A stretch of DNA of 64,000 bases from Trichoplusia ni (Eukaryota > Arthropoda > Insecta > Lepidoptera > Noctuidae): contig NC_039489.1 in NCBI RefSeq assembly GCF_003590095.1, positions 806,001-870,000 on the forward strand. The letters run 5' to 3'. Positions 48,599-60,192 of the stretch are shown here, in pieces; position 1 is the stretch's first letter, and every line of letters starts with the position of its first letter. The notes beneath the pieces were generated by a model. That model was not told where the DNA came from. It searched no databases and saw only the letters and a list, made by a program, of their open reading frames with translations. A program made the position numbers and the translations under genes.

Positions 48599-48700
48599 TT
48601 GTAAAAGAGAGACGTCGCTCTATAAAGTATAATGCACTGTCCCGCTTCCACATCTAGACTAATATTAGTTTAAGGCGTGGTGGAAGACAGAATCTTAATA
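48599..48700 (+). repeat. HP hairpin repeat with flank
   Basis: TTGTAAAAGAGAGACGTCGC pairs with ACTGTCCCGCTTCCACA around TCTATAAAGTATAATGC. GTAATATTACTTA on the left and CTAATATTAGTTTAAGGC on the right are mutually inverted, extending the foldback beyond the core. Confidence 0.75.
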
Positions 48701-49084
48701 CGTGTCATTCAACCTCGAGAAAGTAATTTAAAAAATAATTGTTCACTTCTTCATACTATCAGAAAACAATATTTCGCTTTAAGGTTATTTATTTAACGTA
48801 TACATACAAAAATCTTCTTTGTTTAAGCGTATAATCCTAATACTTAAAAATGCATGCGAAACATTGTCTCGATCTTTCTTCTCCATCGCTACAATTTTCA
48901 CAGAGTGGAGATTGATGGATGGAACCTGTCTGTCTATGTTCTCGAATATAATTCATTGTTTACAACGTACGCAAGTTAAATGGTAAAATACCTTTAGAAA
49001 TAGAATTGAATGGAAGATATTTTTCTTAGGCAGAATAAAAAAATCTTCGTTTTAAGTTTATGACAGTCTAAAATGCATATATAT

Positions 49085-49174
49085 GCATGCGTCAGCTCAT
49101 TATTTAAGACTATGGTTTGATCCGAAACTAGTTGGGCAATCCCGACAAATATACCTTAGTAAACCGTTTTAAAT
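49085..49174 (+). repeat. FB-A loop and right arm
   Basis: GCATGCGTCAGCTCATTATT, TAAGACTATGGTTTGATCCG, AAACTAGTTGGGCAATCCCG, ACAAATATACCTTAGTAAAC and CGTTTTA keep the FB-A order. Confidence 0.65.
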
Positions 49175-50139
49175 GTATAATTAGATTTATCTAATAATTT
49201 TTCAATGCATCCTTGATCTTGAAGATATAAATCAATCAACTATTGTACACAGGCACGTTAATTCAGAATGCTTTAATTTAGGTACTTACTCTCGTGTAAA
49301 CACACTATTGACTACAAAACCTATTAATCTGCCTTCAAGTACTGTAAATATTCGAACGAAAATAAACAACATAACTTGTGAAAACGCCGTTTTGCGTAAA
49401 ACATGTGGAAACAATAAACAAGATATTTCTCGTATAGAGAACAGACGTGCCCCGGTTCCCATGACCGGTTTCATACCATAATGGACAGTTTTATTGAAAA
49501 TGTACACGCTTTTAATTATTTTAAGAGCGTAAATAAAATATTTTTAAATGGTATCGAATCAGATAAATAACTTTACTGAAATTTCGCTTCCATTTAAAAG
49601 AGATTCGGATTTTTTAATTAAATCTTTGCGGTGAACCAATTTTGTACATATGTGTACATAACCTCAATATGTCCCAAATGATTGATTGAATTCGTAGAAA
49701 ATTATATTTCTCACAAAAAACAACAAAAAACGAGGTGGATAGTTTTCTAGTTTACTGATAAGCGATTTTCCTTTTTTATGAAAGTGATTTTTTCCGATGA
49801 ATTACAATTCAACTAACTCGACCTTACCTACTGCACCTCCTACTCATTCCAGTAAAATTATTCTCAATGTTAAATTTCATTGGAATCTAACAAAACAAAA
49901 AACGATTTGATAGTCATCTGATACACATTGGTAAAATAATACGAAACGAAAATAGTGGAAAAGTTTTCATGGAAATGAAATTTATTCAAATGATTCTCGA
50001 CCTTATGTCCTTGATGCCAGGCATTTTAAATGCCACTGGCATAATTAAAAGTCTGGTGTGTCCTTCTGATGAGCAAAAGTCTGCTATTCATTTGTTTTTT
50101 TCATAAGCCCGCGAAGGACCAGTTCGGTAAGAACGAATA
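49175..50139. other. No gene seen
   Basis: Unassigned AT-rich DNA. Confidence 0.4.
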
Positions 50140-50312
50140 GACTGCAGGGATTAAAGAGAAAAGATCACCACGCCACAACCCCGGCGCAAGAAATGTCTTA
50201 GCCTTCTTCCGAGTCTGGGTGTCTTTGTACATGTGATTTTAAAGTTAGTGAAATCCTGACCCAAGGATTAAATTCGCTACTACGGGAGCCTTTTTTATTT
50301 TTGTTATTATAA
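50140..50312 (+). repeat. SINE-H body and 3' end
   Basis: CCTTCTTCCGAGTCTGGGTG, TCTTTGTACATGTGA and AAGGATTAAATTCGCTACTA then CGGGAGCCTTTTTTA match the minus-strand order at 52398-52510. The A/B-box head is eroded (ACCACGCCACAACCC remains). Confidence 0.65.
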
Positions 50313-51470
50313 TGCTTTTCATTCCTAAATACCATTCACACAAGAAAACGTCACAACTGTCACACAATCTTAGACATCATAGATCAGATTAGACAGATCA
50401 TCACAGATCTTCTTACTTCTACATTATTATCGCAGTTTCCTTTCTAAAGTTGATAGTATTGACAGATATACTCTAAGTACATAAAACCCTAGTCTGTATC
50501 TGATTGAGGCGCTCAACTCTTGATATTCTTGAGACCTATATCTATGTTACTGTAAAACCTGCGCTACGGAAAATCCTTTGCCTTTCTGGGAAAACTTAAG
50601 ATTTACCAATTGGTAAGGGTTAAATTCTGGACAGTTCTCTATCTTTCTTCCAAGTTTTTTCTATAATTCCATTGGTCGGATTTGTCTCAAAAGCCTGGTG
50701 AAAATAAGTTTTTGCGACAATTTTCTTCCGTAAAAAAATAATGGGTATGGAAACCTATTACATACATTTAACGAAAATGTGAAAAAGGTATTCGTTTACA
50801 ACATAGAGTGAGTCTGCTACTCTCTGCACGCCTTAGGATGTTAATAGTATCGGTTCTAACTATAACATGTGTGATTGGTAATAGTCCAACATATTTATTT
50901 TTATTAAATCATTGGTTATTATCTAACATTCTACAAACCGTCATTGATAAAAAGTAGCATGTAATATTCTATAAGGTAAACTATACTTATATATTATTTT
51001 TCCCTTTGTATGGTTTAATTTAAACTCCTCTAGCGTGGCATAGCACACCCTTCAAAAATAACCTATTGGTAAAATCTAAGATTAACCAATATTCTTAGTT
51101 TTAAAGTAACATAAACAAGACTAAGGGTCTATAACTCAGTATCACTCAAGGGCTCTCTATAAAAACTGCTTGATGTGGTATAGATTGGAGCGCTATTGTT
51201 CAAGTAAGCGACCGTAAAAGGGTCGTCTGAAGTCCTTAGTAACATGTATACAACTTGTGTGAAGTTGGTTTACAAAAGGTTGCTTAGCAACGGGCTTTAA
51301 GGTTGTTTTTTTTTCGTCGAGAGTTGTTTTTTTGTTCGTACTTCAGTTGTGCTTGATTGTGTATTTTATTGATTACGAAAAAACACTGGAAAATGAGAGT
51401 AATTTTTCTATAACAATTATTTAGTGTTATTGAAATGTGTTGGTATAGGTTTTATTTAACAAAAAAGGTT
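50313..51470. other. No gene seen
   Basis: Unassigned AT-rich DNA up to the FB-A copy. Confidence 0.4.
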
Positions 51471-51682
51471 ATTATTAAATGATGTAACGGTTTACTCACG
51501 TGTATTTATCGGGGTAGCCCGACTAGTTTAGTAGCTGACGCGGCGCGTCTGATCATGATTAAGGACTCCGGTTGGGTCCGAAACTAGTCGGGCTACCCCG
51601 ATAAATACGCGTCAGTAAACCATTACATCATTTAGTAATGAATCATTCTCACGATAGTTACTATAAAAAAAGGCTATATTTA
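51471..51682. mobile_element. FB-A foldback element, best copy
   Basis: A left arm (51471-51529) and right arm (51581-51639) of 59 bp each are inverted repeats with four mismatches. They enclose a 51-bp GC-richer loop containing GACGCGGCGCGTCTGATCAT and GGACTCCGGTTGGGTC. A further tail (GAATCATTCTCACGATAGTT) is present only on the right. AAAAAAGG lies outside both ends (about 51461 and 51665), as in the 2.4-kb copy. Non-coding. Probably a DNA-transposon-derived foldback element. Confidence 0.88.
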
Positions 51683-51747
51683 AAAAAAAATCCGATCTTA
51701 AAATACGATTAAAGGGTATAACGGCAACGTCTTAAATTAATTATAAC

Positions 51748-51852
51748 AGTTGTGTAGAAATGCTGCTCTATACCAATTAGTGCGGTGTCACGTTTCCACA
51801 ATTACAATGAAATTACTTTAAGACCTGATGGCAGGCTCTCTAGACTCCAAAG
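51748..51852 (+). repeat. HP hairpin repeat with right flank
   Basis: AGTTGTGTAGAAATGCTGCT ... GCGGTGTCACGTTTCCACAA, then CAATGAAATTACTTTAAGAC, CTGATGGCAGGCTCTCTAGA. The left arm has lost a few bases (GTGTAG for GTGGAAGAG). Confidence 0.75.
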
Positions 51853-52397
51853 TTTCCCGTCGGAACATCAGTGAGCCATGCTTCGTGAACGTTGCAATTA
51901 AAAAAAATCCTCAGTGTCAAAAATAGCTATATGATACGATGAATACAGTCGATTTCTCTTTAACATTATCCGAGATTACGTTATCTAGTGATATAATACG
52001 TCGTGTATTCTTGCAATAGAAGTGTCTTTATTGTTAAAACATTAATTTGGCCACAATTCCCTGAATGTAATTAATTTCGCAGTGTTTCAATGATTATTTC
52101 ACTATCTATCAGAGTGTTACCTGAAACTAATACCAAATGTTTGGATAATTCGCAGTCTGTTCCTATTTTGCTGGTATGAACACAGCTAAGTCAATACGTT
52201 TGCATCACGATTCCCTAATGAATTCACTCGTAATCAGCGATTGGTTATCGAATTGTAATCTACTCGAACGTATAGTAACAATGCTACAGTATCACAAAAT
52301 TCGTAGTTAGATGAAACAACACACATACAAACACATATTGGTTTTGGACAAGAACGAATCCCGCTCTAAGAATCCTTATGTTTTTTTTTTCTTTAAA

Positions 52398-52674
52398 AAA
52401 AGACTCCCGCTGTAAGGAAATTAATCTTTGTGTCGCGGGGGGTTTACAAACATACAACTCACATGCACAAAGACACCCAGACTCAGAACAAGCATTTGTG
52501 GAACACACAAATGTTTGTCGTAGGGATCGAACCCGCGACACGACGCGCACAGTGGGTTTGGCATGGTGACCTCAACCACTCGCAAACATCAAATCCAGAC
52601 TCGGAACAAGTATTCGTAGACCCAACATGCAACACGTCGCGAACAGTGCACCACTCGGCTAACCGTGCTGTCTA
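52398..52674 (-). mobile_element. SINE-H, chimeric double copy
   Basis: On minus: an outer head with a good A box (CACGGTTAGCCGAGTGGTGC), then TCTACGAATACTTGTTCCGA. Next a second unit begins inside its head (GCGAGTGGTTGAGGTCACC), with B box GCGGGTTCGATCCCTAC (plus 52521-52537), body ACATTTGTGTGTTCCACAAA, TGAGTCTGGGTGTCTTTGTG, 3' block TTTCCTTACAGCGGGAGTC and a T-rich end. The outer unit lacks its own B box. Frames of 63-97 codons here are shadows. Confidence 0.8.
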
Positions 52675-52941
52675 TAATATACCATGGATATCATTGAATA
52701 TAAATTCTCGGCTAGTTTTATAAGGACGATAGAGTATGATGTGACTTATTTTGTTTAGAAAGAGCTGCAAAATGATAATAATGCTGTCTCTGTTTGACAC
52801 GGCGTGCATTTATACTTCTATCACTCTCAAACTAAACACTACCAACGGCAAAAATATACGCTGATATTTTGAAATGTTTGGTCGGAATAAAACAGATCTT
52901 CTAAAAATCTCTGTAAAAAACACAAGGTAAGTTAGTAAGGT

Positions 52942-52960
52942 GGTAGTAGTAGTAGTAGTT
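52942..52960 (+). repeat. GTA microsatellite
   Basis: Six GTA units (GTAGTAGTAGTAGTAGT). Confidence 0.9.
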
Positions 52961-53114
52961 AGGTAGTGTAGTATACATACATTTCTTTTTCGCTCCAAGC
53001 TGAACAATAAATAAGGAGAACTATTATTGATTCATTATAAGTGGCAGTTGGAATCTGTGAGTAGCCTACAGAAATAAAACCTTTTTTCTCCAACTGTTCA
53101 TCTTGTCAATTAGT

Positions 53115-53235
53115 CTCGGAAGGCTCAAAGGTCAGGGGGCCTACCGCCTCCTCTTAAATAAGCGAGACAGCGCATTATAAGGCGTATAGTGGTCTCTCTC
53201 TGCCAAAAAAGCTGTATTATTACTTAAAGAGTAGT
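53115..53235 (+). repeat. HP element, diverged hairpin with both flanks
   Basis: Left flank GGGGGCCTACCGCCTCCTC, core AGCGAGACAGCGCATTATAA ... GTATAGTGGTCTCTCTCTGC, right flank TGTATTATTACTTAAAGAG. The left flank matches the inverted outer flank of the 13685 copy (GAGGGCCTAATG). Confidence 0.6.
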
Positions 53236-53982
53236 GAATCCTCAATGATATTTTTTGACGTAACAAAATAGTTGAAAAGAGCGAAGTAATTTTTTAGGGT
53301 AAAACTTTTGAACACATTTATTTTTTGGGAATATTTTTTGACATTTTCACTCCAAACGTTTCGAGCGTTTTAATCTCAACTGTCAATCACGAATTTATTT
53401 TTATAAATTGTGTGGCGCATCGCTTCCATCGTTTTCATAACTTGGGGATTGTAGTATAAGTCAGACATTGGGGATTTTTTGTGTTTGTGCTCTTTAACCT
53501 AAAGCTCTTTGTTACGAATATATACGATCATATTATTATAATTTCTTTTATTACGATACAATCTATGACTTAATTTGGTTTTAGAATTAAATTGCAATAA
53601 GTGTGACGTCAATTAGTTCCAGACAGAAATCATTAATTAATTATTTAAGCATCTGGATAAGGCAGTACATGAGAAAAGGTTAAATACGACAAAAAGCTGC
53701 GGTTCCTTTACGCACTTAATGTTGAGATGAAAACTATCCAAAAAATTACTTTTGTAAGCCAATTTGTATCATATTAAAATTCTGAATATATCAACGTTTC
53801 CAACCCTAATTTAATATTAAATAAAAGTGGTGTTCCATAATATGAACCACCAAAGATCCAGGTTAAAAATATTTTGTTTCAATGATAATTGTTCTAGACT
53901 AAAATAAAAAGTAGGTAAAGAGAATGCTATGACAAATTGCCACATGATTTAAATATCTAAGAAAAAAATAAGACAACAACTT

Positions 53983-54030
53983 CAGTTGGGCTTAGTCAGG
54001 CGATCCCGAAAAATACCTGTGTATGACTAT
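53983..54030 (+). repeat. FB-A right-arm trace
   Basis: GTTGGGCTTAGTCAGGCGAT then CCCGAAAAATACCTGTGTAT, a worn right arm. Confidence 0.45.
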
Positions 54031-54228
54031 TTAAAGAATTACGAATCCGCTTCACTACGTACACCTACAACATAAAATGTCCATGTCCAAACTGCAAATA
54101 AAACAACAAAACATCGACGTTACTAAAAATAAAACAATCTCTAATAGATATACGCATAATAGAACTCCGATCCATACATGTAAATTGCCAACCACAAACT
54201 TGTTACTAAAATATCTAAGATTTGTTGG

Positions 54229-54307
54229 CTATTTATAGATCGCGAGTAGAGTCGAACAGCGGAGTCACGGCCATTTTTGAGTCATTTGGCGGTCGTTTGA
54301 GGTAAAT
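54229..54307 (+). promoter_or_regulatory. Weak candidate core promoter and first exon
   Basis: CTATTTATAG (TATA-like) is followed 20-60 bases on by GC-richer GAGTCGAACAGCGGAGTCAC, and TTTGAG/GTAAAT at 54302 resembles a splice donor. No coding frame is tied to it, so this is inference from composition and motifs only. Confidence 0.2.
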
Positions 54308-55409
54308 TATGCCGTTTTTTCGATCCCACTTTGTTTTTATAAGGCAATTGTATTCATAAAAAGATATCTACAAATTAATTTTGTTGTTATGTTAGATTTT
54401 TTGTTTAAAAATGTTGGGTTAACAGTTTCAAAATACATTTCGTATTATAAGAACACTTTGTTTTGGCAGATTAAAAATACAGAGCATACCGCCATCTTAA
54501 AGTACATAACTATATTATTGCAGTTATAGAAGTGTGATAATGCCAACATTACATCAACCAGAATAAAACGAAATTGTCTAGGATCAACTTCTCAACATCA
54601 AATATTTGGAAGACAACTACCTCGTCTTAGAACAATTTAGGTCTTATAAATAATAACTGATTTCGTTTCAAGCAAAGAAGCGCTATTTTTTTAAACATTT
54701 AATTATAAAATTCGTTTTGTTGACCATTCTTCTTATTTAATATGCCAGTTTAAATTAGTAGCCTTGAAACTTGTATGAACAATACAACCCATTGATCTAA
54801 TCTAGTGCTATTGCAAACCTATTCAAAGTTCAAACTCATGTAAAATGTCAAATCTGTATTCATCAAAAATTCTCAGAGGAAAAGTAAAAATTCGTTCAGA
54901 AGACCTTTGAGTGTAAATTAGAACAAGAGTTTTATTCGTTTAGAATCGAAGTCTTTTTCAAGATTAATTAAAGAGCCCAAAACTCGCTGGGTTATGTCTT
55001 TATACGGCTATCGTTTAGCTCAAGCATCGGATCAACATTTTTTCGTTACATACATACGCATTCAAAATAGCAGCTGAATAAAAACCGGAAAAAGGGTCAA
55101 ATTCTTTTTTTTATATTTGAATACAAACAAAGGGACAGGATATAGTAAACAAAAGCATGTAAAATTGCAAACACAAAACAAAGTTTTTAAACATTTTTGA
55201 GTTTTTGTCTGTTCAGCTAAAAGCTATAGCAAGCATAATTTTTGAAAGCTTTATTTGAGTTTTTGTTGAGAAATGTTTTTAATTCATTTTCGCAAAACCT
55301 TTGCTGAATTGTTAACTAACAATTTCAATTACATGCACATTTAAGATAAACAAACAAAAACAATAATCAAATAAGACCTTATAATATGAATCCGCAATGA
55401 TACTTCGTA

Positions 55410-55530
55410 TCATTCATACTCCAAGACAGAATTCACAAGTTCTCTCGCACGCCATTTGTCTGACATTGTCTTTAGAATTGTTTCCGAGCGCGAGTGAACT
55501 AGCAAACTGCCTCCGGCCCCGTCTCAAGAG
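55410..55530 (-). promoter_or_regulatory. Weak candidate 5' exon with an 18-codon frame
   Basis: On minus a GC-rich block (GGGGCCGGAGGCAGTTTGCT, then TTCACTCGCGCTCGG) leads to ACAATG and the short frame MSDKWRARELVNSVLEYE (55410-55466). A CAGTTTGC initiator-like site is present but no TATA box. It may be a true 5' exon, a mobile-element remnant or chance. I recognise no family. Confidence 0.2.
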
Positions 55531-57256
55531 TCTGTAGGTGGGTGTATTATGAAACTTGAACTATGTGTAAAAGTTTCAGTTTAATACTAATAAAAAATAT
55601 GAGGGGTTCTTGTAAGTTGTAGTAAATAACTGGATATTAAGCTGCACTTGTGGTTTGTCTTTGTGTTCATTATTTATTTAGAGTGATAGTCGAATTAATA
55701 CTGCCATCCATGCTGGGCTAAAGAGTCCCTATCCTTCATCCACTTGTCTCTCTCATAATCTTCAAAAGCTCAGTTAGTTAGCTAGAAAGGCTATTTCAAA
55801 GTAAACATGCCCCAACACCTCTATACTTCAAAAGGAATGTCACTTCACGTAATATAATGTTTTACAAATATTAGTAGGTATATTTCAATTTAGCTTGCAA
55901 TGTTAAAAGAAAGTTATAAAGAGAAGAAGAGAATAGAGATCTGACCTTTTTTGAGTTTCATTTAACATCCTCAATAAACACACGATTTACAAGTTTAATT
56001 ATTTACGTTCTTTAATCATTCAAAGTTTTCTATACAAAGATACCGATACCAAATAACATTGTCAATTTCAATAATCTTTGCAGGAATCCCTTAAGCAAAA
56101 ACTATACAAGGAAAATTTTATGAGATCTTCGCCCACATCTTTAATTATAACGTTTTAAATATCACTAAACACCTTTAAAGAAAAGCCAGTTCTATTTTTG
56201 TATTTCAAACAGTTAATTAAAACTGGTTCCGTTAAAAGAAGAGGAGGAAGAGACAAACCTATCAAGTATTTGACCTTTTCAACCGTTGTTTACCCTCGAT
56301 TTCTTTTTTGTTTGCTGTTGTTGTCAAAAATCCATGAATCCAAATGAAAAAATGCTACTCAAGTGTCATTGGTAGACCTCGATGAGAGTATACTTTATAA
56401 AGATATTTTAGTTTCTTGGCATCACATAACATTTATTTATTTACACTTCGTAATATCTAAGGCATTCGCTACCAGACAACAAAAGGTCATTTAACAGTTC
56501 AATAACCATATAGTAGCTAGCAAGTAATGCTACCCTGAACCTCACTTTTTAATCACGTTCAAAAACACACACTGTCTAAAGATACATTATCTGAAAGTAG
56601 AGATTGCTCATTTATGTTTCAAGCTTAATGATCTCTACAAATAATTAAATGACGACGTTACTGCCTTAATCAAGCCAACATTGTTTATATATAATTTGTA
56701 CATCGGCTTAAGATAATTGGATACACTACTAGCAATGTGCAAAATTTATTCCTTCATTAGAAATTAATTGGATTTTGAGACTTTGTTAATTTTAATCTGA
56801 AACAACGTCGGGAAGGCAGTGACAAAGTGATAGGATTAAAATGCAAACTTTAAACTAATAGTTTCTTAGTTTCTCTGTGTACTGCAATTTCTGGAAATTC
56901 TCTTATAAACGAATTAGTTCAAAGAAGGCTATTTCTCGGCAAGAGGATGGTAGGTGAAGGTTTACAAAAGAAATTGAGAGTATAAATATTAATCTGGGCA
57001 AAGTACGAATATTTTTAAGTTATAAAACTTTTGGTCATATGTAAGTGGTAATACCAAAAACTGTTTGTAGAAGTTTAAGTTAAACCCACATGAAATTCTA
57101 AAATTGATTAATCATTTTAGATCGACTGACAGAACTACTTTTAATTTAATATTAAAAGCATCCATTTTATTAAAACACCGAGTTCTGTGCAAGATTCTAA
57201 TCTAGCAATGGTGTGAAACAAACATCATACAATACTTCAACAAAATCGATAGTTGC
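55531..57256. other. No gene seen
   Basis: AT-rich. ATCCATGCTGGGCTAAAGAG near 55705 may be a very decayed inverted LINE tail (compare CCCACTGCTGGGCAAAGGCC at 38055). Confidence 0.4.
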
Positions 57257-57655
57257 AAAAACACATTCATCATCATCATTGGCCTAGCCTTTTCCCAACT
57301 ATGTTGGGGTCGGCTACCAGTCCAACCGGTTTCAGCTAAGTACCAGTGTTTTACAAGGAGCGACTGCCTATCTGACCTCCTCAACCCAGTTACCTGGGCA
57401 ACACGATACCCCTTGGTTAGACTGGCTGTCAGACTTTTTCAAGCTTCTGACTACCTGTTACGACTGTCAAAGATGTAGGAATAACAGCCGGGACCCACAA
57501 TTTAACGTGCCTTCCGAAACACGGAGGAACTCGTTATGACAAAGATGGTCACCCATCTACGGACCCACCGCATCAAGCATAGCTTAACCTGTGATCGAAT
57601 CACTTATGCGGTTATAGCTTAGCCACGAGCTCCTCCAAAAAAAACACATTCATCA
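57257..57655 (-). mobile_element. SINE-T, full-length copy with 16-bp TSD
   Basis: AAAAACACATTCATCA is present at 57257-57272 and 57640-57655, bounding a 367-bp minus-strand element. It starts GGAGGAGCTCGTGGCTAAGC (A-box-like TGGCTAAGC) with GTGATTCGATCAC as a B-box-like block ~25 bases on. It continues through GGTGGGTCCGTAGATGGGTG, CACGTTAAATTGTGGGTCCC and GTAGTCAGAAGCTTG, and ends AACATAGTTGGGAAAAGGCT with an ATGATGATGATG tail. Length, promoter-like head and target duplication together make it an intact retroposed SINE. The small frame RRSDRQSLLVKHWY belongs to the repeat. Confidence 0.93.
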
Positions 57656-59313
57656 ATTTGTAGCAAATACTCGTTATTTGTACAAGACTCCTGTTACTCA
57701 CCGCACAAGTTTCAATGTTAGATTTATTATCACACTTTATTCTCAGATAGGTAAACTTTCTGTTTTATCAACATACTTCGTTTTATAAGTTTTGGAGTGG
57801 GAGGAACGTTTTTCCCTTTATTGTTTATTCAGCATGTGTTCAACTTAACTGAAGCCTTGTTTGTAGAGACAATGATTTTCTTACGCCATGTTTGCTTTCA
57901 ACTTTGATAAAACAATTTAACCCTGAAAGTTTCAATAAAGCCGGCTCTATGTTCACGTACTTAGTAACATCTTCCGTAAATAAATGGATATTAACATTGT
58001 GTATTGGAGTTTCTCGTCTGTTCTTTTTCCATACAAATGACATTTTGGAACCGCGCAACAAGAGTCATTATTATAACGTTTTAAAAGTGCCTGAAAAACA
58101 ATCGTTTTTTGTTTTTTCTTTATTTTTTCTGTGAAATAAATTGTTATATTTATCGGTCTGCTGTTAGAGATTTTTCATAAGTGACGCTTTTTCTGTTTGA
58201 TATTTTTGAGAGACTCGATTATGGTTAACGATTGAATTGCTACGCGTCGGCGTCGTAGCAAGTTTTCTTCACAAATAATCATATAATAATAATCAATATC
58301 TACAATAAGAAATAAGTAAACAAATACTCAAAACAAACGTGTCCCATAACTTTCAACTATCACTTACTTCTATTTACATAGACCCAGCATAACGATAGAA
58401 AATATATAAAAAGATATGAAAATATACATAAAACTTGGGTTGTAAAAACTTGCTAGCAATTTGGTGTCTGCCCTTCAGACAAGCAATTTGCATACGAAAA
58501 GGTATTTTCTATTTTTGCTACGAATCGACAAGTTTTTCTGTAGCATAATATTCTGACTATCAGCATTTCGGTCCTCAAAGAGAGCTGTTATGAATGTTTG
58601 GTAAGACTTTAGTTTGTTTCTATGACGTATATAAATATTTAAGTAATGAGAAATCGTTTTCGAATAACAAGTGGTAAATGAAAAGGATTTTTTTCGAGTT
58701 TTTTTAATTATTATAAAAGTCTTAAGAAGTTCCGCCTAACTATGTAGATAATTGGAGATTATATATTTAAAAAAATGCCGAAGGTTTTCAAACTCGCTCG
58801 ATCTTTCATCTCTTTACTTCGGTCATGAAGAGCATAGACAAATTGGGCAAGCATATTTCAAGATTTGTTAAATACCAACTAAAAAAATAAATTAAAGCTT
58901 TCGAATTCAAAATATTTACAAAGAAAATTGTATTCTACAAGCAAATAAAAGCAATGACAGAAAATCTTCTGTTTCCAAATAATCGTAAATTATTTGACCT
59001 ATCTATTAAATTTGACGTCATACACTAATTAACCTTAACAAGGCTCGAGGCTAATAAAAAGAAGGAGCCCCTGTTGTCCCACTTAACGTAACGAGGGATG
59101 TAATACAAACTTGTACCAAATATTGTTAAGCTATATTGTTTGTTATAGCCCAGGGCCATGAAATCTATTTTCGACGATAAATTTAATTTCAAAACATTGT
59201 TAAAGATTAATTTGATACTATTTTACAACCTGAAATTACAGGTATAATGTGAGACTTATGGAAATCGCATGTAGAAAATATTATTTCAAAATGCATTATT
59301 AATAAATGTTGCA
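57656..59313. other. No gene seen
   Basis: Unassigned AT-rich DNA. Two overlapping frames of about 75 codons on opposite strands near 57840-58134 show no domain. Confidence 0.4.
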
Positions 59314-59432
59314 AAGGTTTACCTACGCGTATTTATCGGGATTGCTCGACTAGTTTCACTTTAAGCTGCTGCGTTAGCTCCTGATTCGAGATGGGTCCGA
59401 AACTAGTCAATTGAGTAAACTGTAGCAAGATA
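59314..59432. repeat. FB-A foldback element, internally deleted
   Basis: Left arm GGTTTACCTACGCGTATTTA through ATCGGGATTGCTCGACTAGT, loop GCTGCTGCGTTAGCTCCTGA and GATGGGTCCG, right arm GAAACTAGTC then directly GAGTAAACTG. About 30 bp of the right arm are missing. Confidence 0.75.
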
Positions 59433-60091
59433 AAAAGATAATTGTTTCTTATTTGAATTAGCCAATATTGAGAAAGGAGAAGGAACTATAGGTTGCCAAA
59501 AGTACAATTTAAGTGATTGGTTCAAGGTCACCTTAGATCCAATATCTAATATACTAGGGCTCGACCTGTAAAAATTAAATTATGTTATTATTATTAATTG
59601 TTAAATTATGTATAAGCCTGAACGTTAACTTAAAATTGTGTTATATTTGAGTATGTGGCCAATTGTTATTTAAATACATTACGATTAATGAAGTTCTGGT
59701 CGATCAATGAATTTATGGTCCACGTGATTTTTTATACGGTCTAACTTTTTTTTCAAATTTTTGTGAGTTTTTAGGTCAAAAAACCAGTATAAAACAATAA
59801 AGTAGGACTTATATTAGCATTCTATTTTGATACCGAATAAACTCAGACTAGACGAAGTGTGGATTGAGATTGATTGAGCTCTACAATGATTTATGAGACA
59901 CGTTGGGCGGTTTCCCCCAAGACCTGTTTCAGCGGAAACAAGGTTTTTCCAAATAAACTGAAATTCCTTGAGGTTAAGGAAGCCCAATAAAAGAAGTACA
60001 TTTATCGTATGAAATGTTTTGTATAGATGGAGTCAGAGACAGATAGGTATAGATAAGAGAACTTACTACAAACTCTTAAGGTTAGATGTTT
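59433..60091. other. No gene seen
   Basis: Unassigned AT-rich DNA between FB-A and HP copies. Confidence 0.4.
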
Positions 60092-60192
60092 CAGTTGCTA
60101 AAGCGAGAAAGTGCTCTACAAAATGTAGAGCAGTGTCTCCCTTCCACAACTGCTTCTGTCTTACTGAGAGAGGTGATAGTAGACTCTCTGAT
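60092..60192 (+). repeat. HP hairpin repeat
   Basis: CAGTTGCTAAAGCGAGAAAG pairs with GTGTCTCCCTTCCACAACTG, and the centre GCTCTACAAAATGTAGAGC is itself a perfect stem. The right flank TTACTGAGAGAGGTGATAGT then AGACTCTC parallels the copy at 51748. Confidence 0.75.

Noticed and set aside
52430..52723. 97-, 63- and 88-codon frames on both strands around 52.3-52.7 kb
   Set aside because: All are shadows of the SINE-H chimera, whose tRNA-like boxes explain the GC-rich sequence.
57202..57384. 60-codon frame RRSDRQSLLVKHWY... shared by three loci
   Set aside because: The conserved peptide simply tracks SINE-T copies. Frames break at different points, and tail and TSD define a non-coding retroposon.
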